64,000 nt of DNA from Gammaproteobacteria bacterium RIFCSPHIGHO2_12_FULL_36_30 (GCA_001801815.1 MGXU01000003.1:1-64000), one strand, 5' to 3'; numbered from the stretch's first letter, positions 29,918 to 39,429 are shown. A program made the numbers and translations. Notes: a model not told the origin generated them from the sequence alone.

Positions 29918-29943
29918 ATAACTAATATTATAATAGTAGTTAT
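29918..29943 (-). promoter_or_regulatory. Candidate hipBA operator
   Basis: Inverted repeat ATAACTA and TAGTTAT with a 12-base AT-rich centre containing a TATAAT-like sequence, 27 bases before the hipB start. It does not match the E. coli HipB TATCC-GGATA site. Confidence 0.45.
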
Positions 29944-29994
29944 TATCTAATACAAGCATGGGTATCGTGATATGAAAAGATACGGCCACATAGT

Positions 29995-30963
29995 TTATAA
30001 AATACGACCAACTTCCTTCGCAAAATAAGTAATAATAAAATCAGCACCCGCGCGTTTGATGGCGAGTAAACTTTCGAGCATTGCAGCATCATGATCAATC
30101 CATTTTTTTTCTGCTGCGGCTTTAATCATTGCAAATTCACCACTCACTTGATAAGCGCAAAGTGGTAAATATGGAAATTCTTTTTTAACACGATAAATAA
30201 TATCTAAATAATTTTGCGCGGGTTTTACCATTAACATATCGGCGCCTTCTTGCACATCTAACATTGCTTCGCGAATAGCTTCATCTGAATTCGCAGGATT
30301 CATTTGATAATGTTTTCGATCGCCAAATTGAGGCGCGCCTTCTGCAGCTTGTCGAAATGGGCCGTAAAAACACGATGCATATTTTACAGCGTAGCTTAAA
30401 ATCGGAATGTCTTTAAAATTATTTTCATCTAATGCAATGCGAATTGCTTGCACCATTCCATCCATCATTCCGCTCGGCGCAATAATATCAGCACCTGCTT
30501 TTGCGTGTGAAATTGCCTGTTTTTGCAGTAGTTTTAATGTTGCATCATTATCAACACATTTTTTTTCTGCATCCCATGCGCCGCAATGTCCGTGATCAGT
30601 GTATTCGCAAAAACATAAATCAGTGATAATTAAAATTTCTGGCGCGATTTTTTTAATTAATTTTAACGCGCGTTGAATAATACCGTTATCATCAAGCGCA
30701 GCGGAACCAGTTGCATCTTTTTTTTCTGGAATGCCGAATAAAATTACGGCGGGAATTTTTAATTTTTTTATTTCGTCAATTTCAGCGGATAAATTATCAA
30801 TGCTTAATTGAAAATGTCCGGGCATGGATGAAATTGGATTTTTAATATCTTTTCCCGCTTTAATAAATAGCGGTAAAACAAGATTGGAAATGCTGATTGA
30901 ATTTTCCTGCACTAATTGTCTTAGCGCAGGAGTTTTTCGTAAACGACGAGGACGAACATTCAT
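29995..30963 (-). CDS. hemB: Delta-aminolevulinic acid dehydratase (porphobilinogen synthase)
   Basis: Joins two 5-aminolevulinate molecules into porphobilinogen for heme. 322 residues. DLCFCEYTDHGHCG carries the zinc cysteines, and the Schiff-base lysines are in YAVKYASCFYGPFR and MVKPAQNYLD. An extension to 31065 lies inside the upstream gene; MNVRPRRLRKTPALRQL is the expected N-terminus. The start overlaps the lipoprotein stop by one base (TAATG). Confidence 0.96.
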   Translation of the reverse strand: MNVRPRRLRKTPALRQLVQENSISISNLVLPLFIKAGKDIKNPISSMPGHFQLSIDNLSAEIDEIKKLKIPAVILFGIPEKKDATGSAALDDNGIIQRALKLIKKIAPEILIITDLCFCEYTDHGHCGAWDAEKKCVDNDATLKLLQKQAISHAKAGADIIAPSGMMDGMVQAIRIALDENNFKDIPILSYAVKYASCFYGPFRQAAEGAPQFGDRKHYQMNPANSDEAIREAMLDVQEGADMLMVKPAQNYLDIIYRVKKEFPYLPLCAYQVSGEFAMIKAAAEKKWIDHDAAMLESLLAIKRAGADFIITYFAKEVGRIL

Positions 30964-31436
30964 TACGATTGAATTTTCCACGAACCATCCGGCTGACGAC
31001 ATGCTCTGCCGTATGCTTGTTGCGCTTTTCCACCAACAGTCACTGTTGTTTGATATTCGCGACAATAACGATGATCGGATGTGTAATTTTTTGTAGGTCT
31101 TATCGTGTAAGTGACGGGCTGACCATTTGGACCCGCTTTATTACTTGTCCAAGTTGCTTCTTGATTTACCGGAGTATTAATAATCGCGCTTTGCATATTG
31201 ATTTTATCTTGACGATCCATGTATTGACCAATTTGATTGCCGATAATACCGCCGACCAAAGCGCCACCAATTGCACCAGCAACTTGATTATGAAATATTG
31301 CCGTGCCAAGTAATCCACCGGCGATTGCGCCAGCTGCAGTTGAACCTGCTGTATTATTTCCAGGCGTACATCCTGCCATGTTAAATCCAACAGCGGTAAT
31401 CATTCCCGCCAACAACCATTTTTTAACTTGTTTCAT
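30963..31436 (-). CDS. Glycine-zipper surface lipoprotein (RT0821/Lpp0805-like)
   Basis: 157 residues from the ATG at 31436 with GGAGAAAAG upstream; the upstream extension has no support. A lipoprotein-type signal peptide ends FNMAGC. Residues ~30-75 are a Gly/Ala glycine-zipper (GAIAGGLLGTAI, GAIGGALVGGIIGNQIGQ), and the C-terminal domain contains DHRYCREYQTTVTVGGKAQQAYGRACRQPDGSW. This is the 17-kDa surface antigen-like family of Rickettsia and Legionella outer membranes. Its stop overlaps hemB, with which it shares a transcript. Confidence 0.88.
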   Translation of the reverse strand: MKQVKKWLLAGMITAVGFNMAGCTPGNNTAGSTAAGAIAGGLLGTAIFHNQVAGAIGGALVGGIIGNQIGQYMDRQDKINMQSAIINTPVNQEATWTSNKAGPNGQPVTYTIRPTKNYTSDHRYCREYQTTVTVGGKAQQAYGRACRQPDGSWKIQS

Positions 31437-31518
31437 GCGCTTTTCTCCAAATTGAAAATTAGCCAGAATCATACTCGTGTTTGTTTTCTGGTGCAATACA
31501 GGAAAAAGTATACAATGC

Positions 31519-31560
31519 ATTAAGATTATCTTAATCTAACTGGGTTATTATAATTATAAT
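31519..31560 (+). promoter_or_regulatory. PmrA-box-like element and -10 upstream of the NADAR gene
   Basis: Two TTAA cores 11 bases apart (31520-31523 and 31531-31534) within aTTAAgATTatcTTAATcT closely follow the cTTAATATT-nn-cTTAAT PmrA pattern described in Legionella and Coxiella. TATAAT boxes follow at 31549-31554 and 31555-31560, placing the second half-site near the -35. The same sequence is also a palindrome (TTAAGAT-T-ATCTTAA), so another dimeric regulator is possible. The lipoprotein gene diverges from the same region. Confidence 0.5.
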
Positions 31561-31586
31561 CTACAAAACTCAGTGAGTGCATTATC

Positions 31587-32759
31587 ATGCGTCAAATTTT
31601 ACCCTTTAAAAATGCGGGTACTGGAGCAAATTTACAAAACACGACTCAATCGGGAGTAGCGCCAGTTCCACAAGAAGTCATCGATACGCTGAATGGTACA
31701 AGGTATTTTCATGGTGAGAAGATAATTTGGCCAAGTGCTGAAGCTGCTTTTCACGCACAAAAATTGATTGGGTATTATTGCGATCTGCATAACTCGCAAC
31801 CTAATCATGTCAACCTTGCAGTGATTCGAAACATGATTAATGAAATTTTAGAAATATCAGACCGGAAACAATACTTTTCTTCTGATTTTACAAATCTTGT
31901 TGCGACAAACTTTGATATTTTAGCTAATCATGACAGACGACTTCACACCATTAAAAATTCTTTTGGCAAAACCGATGCCGAAAAAAAGAGAAATGCTTTC
32001 GATCAGGTTTGTGGCACGCATTATCACAGAGATCTGCAAGACAAAAAAAATGCGATGGTAGAATTTCCTGGTGGATCAGGACGACTTGTACCTAGAACTT
32101 ACCAAATTATGGTTGCTGTGCAATATGCAAGAATTTTGCAGCATTTACAAAATAACGAACGGTCAGTGGCACTTGATTGCGCAAAACAAGGTATTTTTCC
32201 AGTTGAAATATCTCGTTCCGATGTTGTTTGGGCAACAGGTCCAAATGGCGATGGTGAAAATTTGTTGGGTATCGCTATTCTTGAAGCGGCAAATATGGTT
32301 CTGAATAAACATCCCAAATTTGGAACAACACAAATTCTTAATCCATGGGAAACTTGGAAAACTTTTACAACAAGAAATAATGTCTCTGCTCAATTAAAGC
32401 ATGATGTTTTGGAAAATACACAACAAGCAATTCCTTTAAATGTGTCACAACCTCAACCCACCATAAAAGAAAACAATAATCCTATCATGATATATAACCG
32501 AAATCGCAATTACCGTTTAGTATTTGATCCTAAGTCTGGTGAAGCTGAGTATCATTTCATCAAAGATAATGGTGTTACATGGGAACCTGGCAATGCACCA
32601 AAAGATCCAAACCATTTCTTTTATCAAAAATTAGCTGAATTACGTGGCAACCAAGCCGTCTCACAAAATCCACATGCATTTCATCGTCAACAACACGCTG
32701 CTCGCCAACCATTATTACCAAAAGATGATGGCTGTCCATGCTCCTGCGCCATCATGTAA
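31587..32759 (+). CDS. NADAR-domain protein with C-terminal CaaX prenylation motif, candidate effector
   Basis: 390 residues. The NADAR (YbiA-like, ADP-ribose-related glycosidase) signature is split: GEKIIWPSAEAAFHAQKL at about 43-60, and SDVVWATGPNGDGENLLGIA at about 211-230, with an unusually long insert between. About 300-345 holds a second unrecognised region. The C-terminus reads GCPCSCAIM: CAIM (387-390) is a eukaryotic CaaX box with Met at X, favouring farnesyltransferase, and Cys383 and Cys385 just upstream resemble palmitoylation sites. No signal peptide. Bacteria lack protein prenyltransferases, so the motif suggests action in a eukaryotic host. The SD is weak. Confidence 0.75.
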   Translation: MRQILPFKNAGTGANLQNTTQSGVAPVPQEVIDTLNGTRYFHGEKIIWPSAEAAFHAQKLIGYYCDLHNSQPNHVNLAVIRNMINEILEISDRKQYFSSDFTNLVATNFDILANHDRRLHTIKNSFGKTDAEKKRNAFDQVCGTHYHRDLQDKKNAMVEFPGGSGRLVPRTYQIMVAVQYARILQHLQNNERSVALDCAKQGIFPVEISRSDVVWATGPNGDGENLLGIAILEAANMVLNKHPKFGTTQILNPWETWKTFTTRNNVSAQLKHDVLENTQQAIPLNVSQPQPTIKENNNPIMIYNRNRNYRLVFDPKSGEAEYHFIKDNGVTWEPGNAPKDPNHFFYQKLAELRGNQAVSQNPHAFHRQQHAARQPLLPKDDGCPCSCAIM

Positions 32760-32770
32760 CAATGCCACAC

Positions 32771-32830
32771 TCAATGCACTTAAAAATGCGAAGACGCGTA
32801 TAATAGCTTCGCATCTTGTAAGTGCATTGA
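32771..32830. repeat. 60-bp nested inverted repeat
   Basis: Outer arms TCAATGCACTTA/TAAGTGCATTGA (12 bp, perfect) and inner arms ATGCGAAG/CTTCGCAT (8 bp, perfect) around a 13-base loop. It begins 11 bases after the NADAR stop. No U-run follows, so it is not a classic terminator. The inner loop contains TATAAT. Confidence 0.7.
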
Positions 32831-32901
32831 CATATTCTTCTTGCTTTAATCAGCAATTTTTCATAAATTAACTTCTGCTATTAAATTTTTAATGAGCGTT
32901 T

Positions 32902-33384
32902 ATGAAATCACTCGCCGAACAACTCGCCGTTTATCAACAACAACACACAAACAAACTCAATCGTTTGATGCATTACATCGGCATTCCCATGATTATTTTT
33001 TCGCTATTGATGTTATTTAATTGGATTAGTATTGATGTCGCAACAGAATGGCAAATTTCTTTTGCGTGGATTTTTTTAATTGCAGCGTTGATTTATTATT
33101 TTTATTTAAATGTGCGTTTAGCAATTGTCGCGAGTGTGATTTTAATTATTATGGCATTGTTTGCAATGTGGATTGCAAGACCATCGCCAACGCAATTTAG
33201 CGCCAGTTTGTTTTTAATTTTATTTGTGCTGGGTTGGGTTTTTCAATTACTCGGCCATTTTTTTGAAAAAAGAAAACCAGCATTTTTATTAAGCGCAAAA
33301 CAATTATTAATCGGGCCATTATTTGTTTTGATTGAAGCGTTGACGGCGTTGGGTGTTGTGCAATATGTAATGCGCTCATCGTAG
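32902..33384 (+). CDS. Mpo1-like (DUF962) membrane protein
   Basis: 160 residues with about four membrane helices. LNRLMHYIGIPMIIFS and VFQLLGHFFEKRKPAF carry the conserved His positions of the DUF962/YGL010w family. The yeast member Mpo1 is an Fe-dependent dioxygenase in fatty-acid alpha-oxidation; the bacterial role is unproven. Confidence 0.82.
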   Translation: MKSLAEQLAVYQQQHTNKLNRLMHYIGIPMIIFSLLMLFNWISIDVATEWQISFAWIFLIAALIYYFYLNVRLAIVASVILIIMALFAMWIARPSPTQFSASLFLILFVLGWVFQLLGHFFEKRKPAFLLSAKQLLIGPLFVLIEALTALGVVQYVMRSS

Positions 33385-33413
33385 AAATGTAATGCATCGC
33401 GTTTCACATTAAA

Positions 33414-33779
33414 TCACGCGGCTTTTTTGTGCACTTCAACAGTAAAGTGTAATCCTTGACGCCTAAACATATCTTGTAATGCTAGACGAATAAATTGTGT
33501 TTCAGAGTGCTCTAAAATTCTCGCGAATTCTGCTGCTTTTACGGGGCTTACTTCTTTACGATCCTTTTCTAAATCACATAAGTAAGCTTGTGACACACCT
33601 AATTTTTTTGCAAAAACTTTTTGTTTAATCTCATTGCAATGACGAATAGCGCGGATCGCTCTACCCAACGTCAACTTACCACCTGTTAATTTTTCTAAAA
33701 AAGGTAATGCTGGGACTGTAGATTCTGTAGAAGAAACTTTTTTTATTTTTATATTTTTTTTTATTAATTTAGTAGTCAT
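33414..33779 (-). CDS. XRE-family antitoxin
   Basis: 121 residues. A Lys-rich N-terminus precedes a helix-turn-helix (GRAIRAIRHCNEIKQKVFAK and GVSQAYLCDLEKDRKEVSP). It overlaps the upstream toxin by 11 bases in a toxin-first operon. Confidence 0.83.
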   Translation of the reverse strand: MTTKLIKKNIKIKKVSSTESTVPALPFLEKLTGGKLTLGRAIRAIRHCNEIKQKVFAKKLGVSQAYLCDLEKDRKEVSPVKAAEFARILEHSETQFIRLALQDMFRRQGLHFTVEVHKKAA

Positions 33780-34056
33780 GTTTGTTTATCTCCAACACTT
33801 CAATCAATTCAACCACTCCGTTATTTTTTTCTCTGTAAAAGGCACGGTAACTTTGATTCAAGCGAATAGATCGTTGGCCGAATCGTTTACCTTGTAGTGG
33901 CTCATCGTGATACGATTTTGTTTTCCTTGCTACTCTAACCCCGCTCATTTCCACATCTTCAACCCATATCCAAAAATTATCAGTGATACGCTGTGGAATT
34001 TTGTTCAAATTTCTCCTAGCCTTTCTGGTTAATTCAACCTTGTATACATTTTCCAT
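33769..34056 (-). CDS. RelE/ParE-superfamily toxin
   Basis: 95 residues. VELTRKARRNLNKIPQRI and LNQSYRAFYREKNNGVVELIEVLEINKHDY match the RelE-fold core and C-terminal strand. GGGAGG lies before the ATG. First gene of the module; probable mRNA interferase or gyrase poison. Confidence 0.85.
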   Translation of the reverse strand: MENVYKVELTRKARRNLNKIPQRITDNFWIWVEDVEMSGVRVARKTKSYHDEPLQGKRFGQRSIRLNQSYRAFYREKNNGVVELIEVLEINKHDY

Positions 34057-34071
34057 CCCAACCTCCCGATA

Positions 34072-34097
34072 TTACACAAATTTTGTGTAAATTACAA
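34072..34097 (-). promoter_or_regulatory. Operator-promoter of the 34-kb toxin-antitoxin operon
   Basis: Perfect inverted repeat TTACACAAA-T-TTTGTGTAA at 34072-34090. A minus-strand promoter overlaps it: TTGTAA at 34092-34097, 17-base spacer, TAATAT at 34069-34074. The toxin start is 15 bases downstream of the operator. Confidence 0.65.
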
Positions 34098-34174
34098 TAT
34101 AACGAGGTATATTTTCTCAGGAATCAAGTGCAATTTATATTCGGGTTTTTGAAATAGTATGGGTATAAAAAATG

Positions 34175-34891
34175 TTAACTGTTAACCATTGGCTGTGAAA
34201 AGAAAGTTGTGGGCAATAAAATATTTTCTACAGAAAAATTTTCTGTTTGTGTTAATAAATCTAATTTTTCCATCGTCATCATTTGATTTTCTAAAAATGG
34301 GCCGACAGATAAACGACGCAATTGAGTAACATGCGCGCCGCAATTTAATTTTTCACCAACATCATCAACAAGTGTGCGAACATAAGTTCCTTTGCTGCAT
34401 TTTACGGTGAAATTTACAAAATTATTTTCAAATGAATTTACAATTAAAGAATAAATTGTTAACGTTCGACTTTGACGTTCAATCGTAATTCCTTTTCGCG
34501 CGTACTCATATAACGGTACGCCATTATGTTTTAATGCTGAAAACATCGATGGAATTTGCTGAATTTTTCCGCGAAAAGAATTGAATGCAGAATTAATTTC
34601 TTCAAAAGAAAATTTCGGCACATCACGCGTTGCAATCACAACACCTTCAGCATCGCTTGTATTGGTGCGCACGCCTAATTGCATCGTAACATTATACATT
34701 TTATCTGCGTCTAATAAATGTGAAGTTAACTTTGTAGCTTTATCTAAAAAAATGGGCAACATTCCAGTTGCAAGTGGATCGAGCGTTCCAGAATGTCCTG
34801 CTTTTTTCGCACGCAATAAACGTTTTACTTTTTGTAAAGCGTGATTGGAAGAAATGCCAATAGATTTATCTAATAAAAAAATACCGTTCAC
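34175..34891 (-). CDS. truB: tRNA pseudouridine-55 synthase
   Basis: 238 residues, shorter than E. coli TruB (314). KAGHSGTLDPLATGMLPI holds the catalytic Asp, and CSKGTYVRTLVDDVGEKL is conserved. The C-terminal PUA-type extension is largely absent. Overlaps rbfA by four bases. rpsO-pnp, often next, are not here; the second toxin-antitoxin module is. Confidence 0.95.
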   Translation of the reverse strand: MNGIFLLDKSIGISSNHALQKVKRLLRAKKAGHSGTLDPLATGMLPIFLDKATKLTSHLLDADKMYNVTMQLGVRTNTSDAEGVVIATRDVPKFSFEEINSAFNSFRGKIQQIPSMFSALKHNGVPLYEYARKGITIERQSRTLTIYSLIVNSFENNFVNFTVKCSKGTYVRTLVDDVGEKLNCGAHVTQLRRLSVGPFLENQMMTMEKLDLLTQTENFSVENILLPTTFFSQPMVNS

Positions 34892-35241
34892 TGGTCACTC
34901 AACAATCTTGAAACGCGTTCGCCTGTCATCAACGACACATCGTATCTAAAAATTAATTTTGGTGTGTGACGCAATTCAGTTGAGCGTGATAATTGCAAAC
35001 GAAAAAAACCAGATGCTTTTTCAAATGATTTTTCGGTGGTTTTAATATTTTCTGCGGTTGGATCTAATAACGAAAAAAAAACAATTGCATTTTTTTGATC
35101 GGGTGATAAATCAACGCCAGTAATTGTTGCGGCTTGTAAACGCGGATCACTCACTTCTTTTATTAATAAACGCGCGATGATTGTTTGAATTAATTCTGCG
35201 ATGCGATGGGTGCGTTTTGATTTGGGGGAATTATTTTTCAT
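34888..35241 (-). CDS. rbfA: Ribosome-binding factor A
   Basis: 117 residues with a KH-like fold. RIAELIQTIIARLLIKEVSDPRL and RTPKLIFRYDVSL-type sequence (LRHTPKLIFRYD) are family landmarks. Needed for 30S maturation and cold adaptation. Between infB and truB, with a palindromic repeat in the 136-base gap to infB. Confidence 0.95.
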   Translation of the reverse strand: MKNNSPKSKRTHRIAELIQTIIARLLIKEVSDPRLQAATITGVDLSPDQKNAIVFFSLLDPTAENIKTTEKSFEKASGFFRLQLSRSTELRHTPKLIFRYDVSLMTGERVSRLLSDQ

Positions 35242-35313
35242 TTTGATTCGCTGCGAAAAATTTTCTATAGGGTTAAAATATAAATTAATAATTTGTCGTT
35301 GTGAGGTGGGTTA

Positions 35314-35377
35314 CTGCAAAACGCCCTTGTTCCATGAGCTGCGCTCATTGCACGCGGGCTTCTGTGATATCGCTCCA
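35314..35377 (-). repeat. Palindromic repeat element, copy A (infB-rbfA gap)
   Basis: About 64 bp, sharing CTGCAAAACGCCCTTGTTCC and GCGGGCTTCTG with copies at 51698, 53116 and 58969. The central stem is ATGAGC-TGC-GCTCAT (35334-35348), with GCCC/GGGC pairing outside. It directly abuts the infB stop codon. Confidence 0.85.
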
Positions 35378-37927
35378 TTACAATGTGCGTTCCACCTGTA
35401 TCTTTTCATAACACTCAATTTGATCGCCAGATTTCATATCATTATAATTTTTCACACCGATTCCGCATTCCATTCCGTTGCGCACTTCACTTGCGTCATC
35501 TTTAAAGCGACGCAGTGATGATAATTCACCTTCATAAATAACAACATGATTACGCAAAATTCGAATTGGTAAACTACGACGCACCGTGCCTTCAATAACC
35601 ATACAACCCGCAATCGATCCGAATTTTGATGAACGGAAAACTTCACGTACTTGTGCAAGTCCAACAATTTTTTCATCAAATTTTGGTTTTAATAATCCTG
35701 TCATCGCAGATTTAATTTCATCAATTAAATCATAAATAATGCTGTAATAACGCAAATCAACAGATTCTTTTTCAACTAAAACGCGTGCGCCTGCATCTGC
35801 GCGAACATTAAATCCTAAAATAACTGCGCTCGATGCCATTGCTAAATTTACATCAGATTCTGTAATTCCACCAACAGCAGCTGCAATCACATGTACTTTC
35901 ACTTCAGGTGTTGATAATTTTTGTAATGAATCGGTAATCGCTTCAAGCGAACCTTGCACATCTGCTTTTAATACTACATTTAAAATCGCTTGTGCATCTT
36001 CGCCCATTTTTGTAAATAAATTTTCTAAACGCATTGCGTGTTGTTTTGCTAAACGCACATCGCGATATTTTCCGTGACGGAAATTTGCAATTTCACGCGC
36101 TTTTCGTTCATTCGGAACAACAATTGCTTCATCACCAGCAGATGGTGTTGCAGATAATCCTAATACTTCAACTGGAATTGATGGGCCTGCGCTTTCAGTT
36201 TGCAAACCATCGTCACCAATCATTGCGCGAATGCGACCAAATTCAGAACCTGCTAATAAAATATCACCTTTTTTCAACATACCGCTTGTCACAAGAATAG
36301 TTGCAACAGGTCCACGACCTTTATCCAAACGCGATTCCAATACAACGCCATGTGCCATTCCTGTATTTGGTGCTTTTAATTCTAAAACTTCTGCTTGTAA
36401 TAAAATTCCTTCTAACAATCCATCAACACCATCACCTGTTTTTGCAGAAATATAATGGAACATATTATTACCGCCCCATTCTTCTGAAATAACTTCATGT
36501 TGAGATAATTCTGTTTTAATGCGGTCTAAATCAATATCGTGTTTATCCATTTTATTGATTGCAACAACAATTGGAACTTTTGCTGCGCGTGCATGTGTAA
36601 TTGCTTCTATTGTTTGTGGTTTAACGCCATCATCTGCGGCAACAACTAAAACAACAATGTCAGTGCATTGTGCGCCGCGCGCACGCATTGCAGTAAATGC
36701 TTCGTGACCTGGCGTATCTAAAAAAGTAATAATGCCGCGATCAGTTTGTACATGATACGCACCGATGTGTTGTGTAATTCCGCCCGCTTCACCTGCAGTG
36801 ACTTTAGTACGGCGAATATAGTCTAAAAGTGATGTTTTACCATGATCGACGTGACCCATAATTGTAACAACAGGCGGACGCGGCAACATTTCGCGATCAG
36901 CAGTGTCTGTATAATCTAAAATACCTGCTTCAACTGCATTATCTTTTACGGGAACTGCATGATGTCCCATCTCTTCCACAACTAAAACTGCAGTGTCTTG
37001 ATCAATCATTTGGTTAATGGTAACTAACGCCCCCATTCCCATCATCACTTTAATTACTTCGGCAGCTTTTACTTTCATTTTCTGCGCTAATTCACCGACC
37101 GTAATTGTTTCAGGAATATTTACGTCATGCGTTTCTTTCGCAACTGGTTTTTCAAAACCATGTTCGATGCTAGGTTTTTTAACTTCTTTTACTTTAAATT
37201 TTTTACGACGACGATGTCCGTAACCAAATTCATCACCCTCATCATCTTCGCCAGCAGTTTGAACCATTAATGGATTGAAACGACGCGTGCGCACATCACC
37301 ACGTTGCTTTAAGGCTTTTTTGCGCGCGATTTCTTTTTCATCTTCATCATCAACAAAAGATGATTTTCCTTTTTTACCTTTTTTAATATGTTGTGTCGAT
37401 TCTTTTTCAGGTTCATTTTTAGCTGGAATATCACGCGTTGTAGAAGCACGCGCTGATTTTTTTTCTGCTAATGTTGGTTGTTGTGGCGTGTGTGATGCAT
37501 GTGAAATAATTGCTTGTTTTTCAGGCGTAACAGCAGACGCAGTAGTTTTTTCTACTGGTTTTTGCACATGTTTTGTTGTTGATGATGTACTAATTTCTGT
37601 AATAACAGCAGGCGCTTTCGCTGTGCGTTTTGTGCGTACTTCAACGTTTACACTTTTTTTACCTTGCATCACGACAGTGTTTTGTTTATTAGAACGTGAT
37701 TGCAATGTCATTTTAGCGCTGGAAATTGTGTTGGATGATGCAGCAGGTTTCGCAATATCTGTTACTCGTCGATTTTTTAAATATAATAATAATTTTCTCT
37801 TTTCATCATCCGAAATTTTTTGATCATCACTCGCCACAACAACGCCAGCATCTTTCAGCTGCTCTTTTAGGCGTTCTGGTGTTGTTCGCACTAAGTCGGC
37901 GAGTTGTTTGATGGTGACGTTTGACAT
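35378..37927 (-). CDS. infB: Translation initiation factor IF-2
   Basis: GTPase that brings fMet-tRNA to the 30S subunit. 849 residues. The N-terminal IF2_N module ([21 protein letters not shown]) is followed by a long charged region (~90-260). The G domain starts near 355 with [17 protein letters not shown], then [10 protein letters not shown] and INKMDKHD. Domains II to IV complete the C-terminus. Follows nusA by 14 bases. Confidence 0.98.
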   Translation of the reverse strand: MSNVTIKQLADLVRTTPERLKEQLKDAGVVVASDDQKISDDEKRKLLLYLKNRRVTDIAKPAASSNTISSAKMTLQSRSNKQNTVVMQGKKSVNVEVRTKRTAKAPAVITEISTSSTTKHVQKPVEKTTASAVTPEKQAIISHASHTPQQPTLAEKKSARASTTRDIPAKNEPEKESTQHIKKGKKGKSSFVDDEDEKEIARKKALKQRGDVRTRRFNPLMVQTAGEDDEGDEFGYGHRRRKKFKVKEVKKPSIEHGFEKPVAKETHDVNIPETITVGELAQKMKVKAAEVIKVMMGMGALVTINQMIDQDTAVLVVEEMGHHAVPVKDNAVEAGILDYTDTADREMLPRPPVVTIMGHVDHGKTSLLDYIRRTKVTAGEAGGITQHIGAYHVQTDRGIITFLDTPGHEAFTAMRARGAQCTDIVVLVVAADDGVKPQTIEAITHARAAKVPIVVAINKMDKHDIDLDRIKTELSQHEVISEEWGGNNMFHYISAKTGDGVDGLLEGILLQAEVLELKAPNTGMAHGVVLESRLDKGRGPVATILVTSGMLKKGDILLAGSEFGRIRAMIGDDGLQTESAGPSIPVEVLGLSATPSAGDEAIVVPNERKAREIANFRHGKYRDVRLAKQHAMRLENLFTKMGEDAQAILNVVLKADVQGSLEAITDSLQKLSTPEVKVHVIAAAVGGITESDVNLAMASSAVILGFNVRADAGARVLVEKESVDLRYYSIIYDLIDEIKSAMTGLLKPKFDEKIVGLAQVREVFRSSKFGSIAGCMVIEGTVRRSLPIRILRNHVVIYEGELSSLRRFKDDASEVRNGMECGIGVKNYNDMKSGDQIECYEKIQVERTL

Positions 37928-37941
37928 GTTTTAGTTATCCA

Positions 37942-39429
37942 TTATTGAAACCAATGAGCGCGTGCATTCATAATTAATTTTCCAGCCAGCGTTTCATCTA
38001 AATTTAATAAATCATGTAATTCATCAACAGATAATTCTGCTAAATCATCGCGCGATACGATGCCATGATTTGCTAATTGTGTCGCTAATTCTGGCGTGAC
38101 ACCTTCCACTGTTAATAAATCTTCTGCGGGTGAATGTGTTTCGCTACCGCCCGATAATTCTTGTGTTAACAATACATCACTTGCGCGACGTTGTAACTCA
38201 GCAGCCATTTCATCACCCAAACCTTCAATCGCTTTTAATTCATCGAGTGCAACATAAGCGATTTCTTCTAGTGAAGTAAAGCCTTCTGCTACTAATAAAT
38301 TTGAAATCGTTTCATCAATTTCTAATTTACTTGCAAATAATTCTTTTAATTTACCCGATTCAGTTGCTTCTTTTGCAGTAGCATCTGTTTCGCTCATCAC
38401 GTTTAAAGTCCAGCCCGTTAATTCACTTGCTAAACGAACGTTTTGACCCGTGCGACCAATTGCTTGTGATAATTGTTCTTCTGTCACAACAATATCCATT
38501 GAGTGTGAATCTTCATCAACAACGATTGAAGAAACTTCTGCAGGCGCCATTGCATTAATCACGAGTTGCGCTGGATTATCATCCCACAAAATAATATCAA
38601 TGCGCTCGCCATTTAATTCATTTGAAACTGCTTGCACACGCGCGCCACGCATTCCGACACATGCGCCAATAGGATCAATACGTCCATCATTTGTTTTCAC
38701 GGCAATTTTTGCACGAGAACCAGGGTCGCGTGCAGCGGCCATAATGGTAATTACTTCTTCGCCAATTTCTGGCACTTCAATTTTAAATAATTCCACTAAA
38801 AATTCAGGCGTAACGCGACTCAATGATAATTGCGGGCCACGTTTTTCTTTGCGCACTTCTTTTAAATAAAGACGAATGCGATCACCAACACGAAATGCTT
38901 CGCGCGGAATCATATCTTCGCGCAACATTAATCCTTCTGCATTTTCACCCATGTCTAAAATGATATGATCGCGCGTGACACGTTTTACAGTGCCCATCAT
39001 TAATGTGCCGACTTTCGATTGATATTGTGTTGTAATTTTATCACGTTCAGCTTCACGCACTTTTTGTACCAACACTTGTTTTGCTTGTTGCGCTGCAATT
39101 CTACCAAACGCAGGATTTTCAATTGGCTCTTCAATAAAATCACCGATGGATAAATCAGCGTTAATTTTATTGGCTTGTGATAATGCCATCACTTGTTCTG
39201 GAAATTCGCGCAATTCCACTTCTTCATCCGCAACAATTTCCCAACGACGAAAACTATCATAATCACCGGTTTTTCTATCAATTGCGACACGCACCAGTGG
39301 TTCTTCGCCTGGATAACGTTTCGCTGCAATGGCAGCTAATGCTGCTTCGATTGCTTCAAAAATAACAAGCTCGTCAACACCGCGTTCGTTTGCGATGGAT
39401 TGTGCGATGAGTAAAATGTCTTTATTCAT
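37942..39429 (-). CDS. nusA: Transcription termination/antitermination factor NusA
   Basis: 495 residues, the same length as E. coli. An N-terminal RNAP-binding domain is followed by S1 (~135-200), two KH domains (GACVGMRGARVQAVSNELNGE and QAIGRTGQNVRLASELTGW) and two C-terminal acidic repeats (~360-495) typical of gammaproteobacteria. Overlaps rimP by four bases. Confidence 0.98.
   Translation of the reverse strand: MNKDILLIAQSIANERGVDELVIFEAIEAALAAIAAKRYPGEEPLVRVAIDRKTGDYDSFRRWEIVADEEVELREFPEQVMALSQANKINADLSIGDFIEEPIENPAFGRIAAQQAKQVLVQKVREAERDKITTQYQSKVGTLMMGTVKRVTRDHIILDMGENAEGLMLREDMIPREAFRVGDRIRLYLKEVRKEKRGPQLSLSRVTPEFLVELFKIEVPEIGEEVITIMAAARDPGSRAKIAVKTNDGRIDPIGACVGMRGARVQAVSNELNGERIDIILWDDNPAQLVINAMAPAEVSSIVVDEDSHSMDIVVTEEQLSQAIGRTGQNVRLASELTGWTLNVMSETDATAKEATESGKLKELFASKLEIDETISNLLVAEGFTSLEEIAYVALDELKAIEGLGDEMAAELQRRASDVLLTQELSGGSETHSPAEDLLTVEGVTPELATQLANHGIVSRDDLAELSVDELHDLLNLDETLAGKLIMNARAHWFQ

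Noticed and set aside
37275-37823. 182-codon plus-strand ORF rich in Cys, Phe and Val
   Set aside because: Antisense of the charged N-terminal region of infB; no SD or motif.
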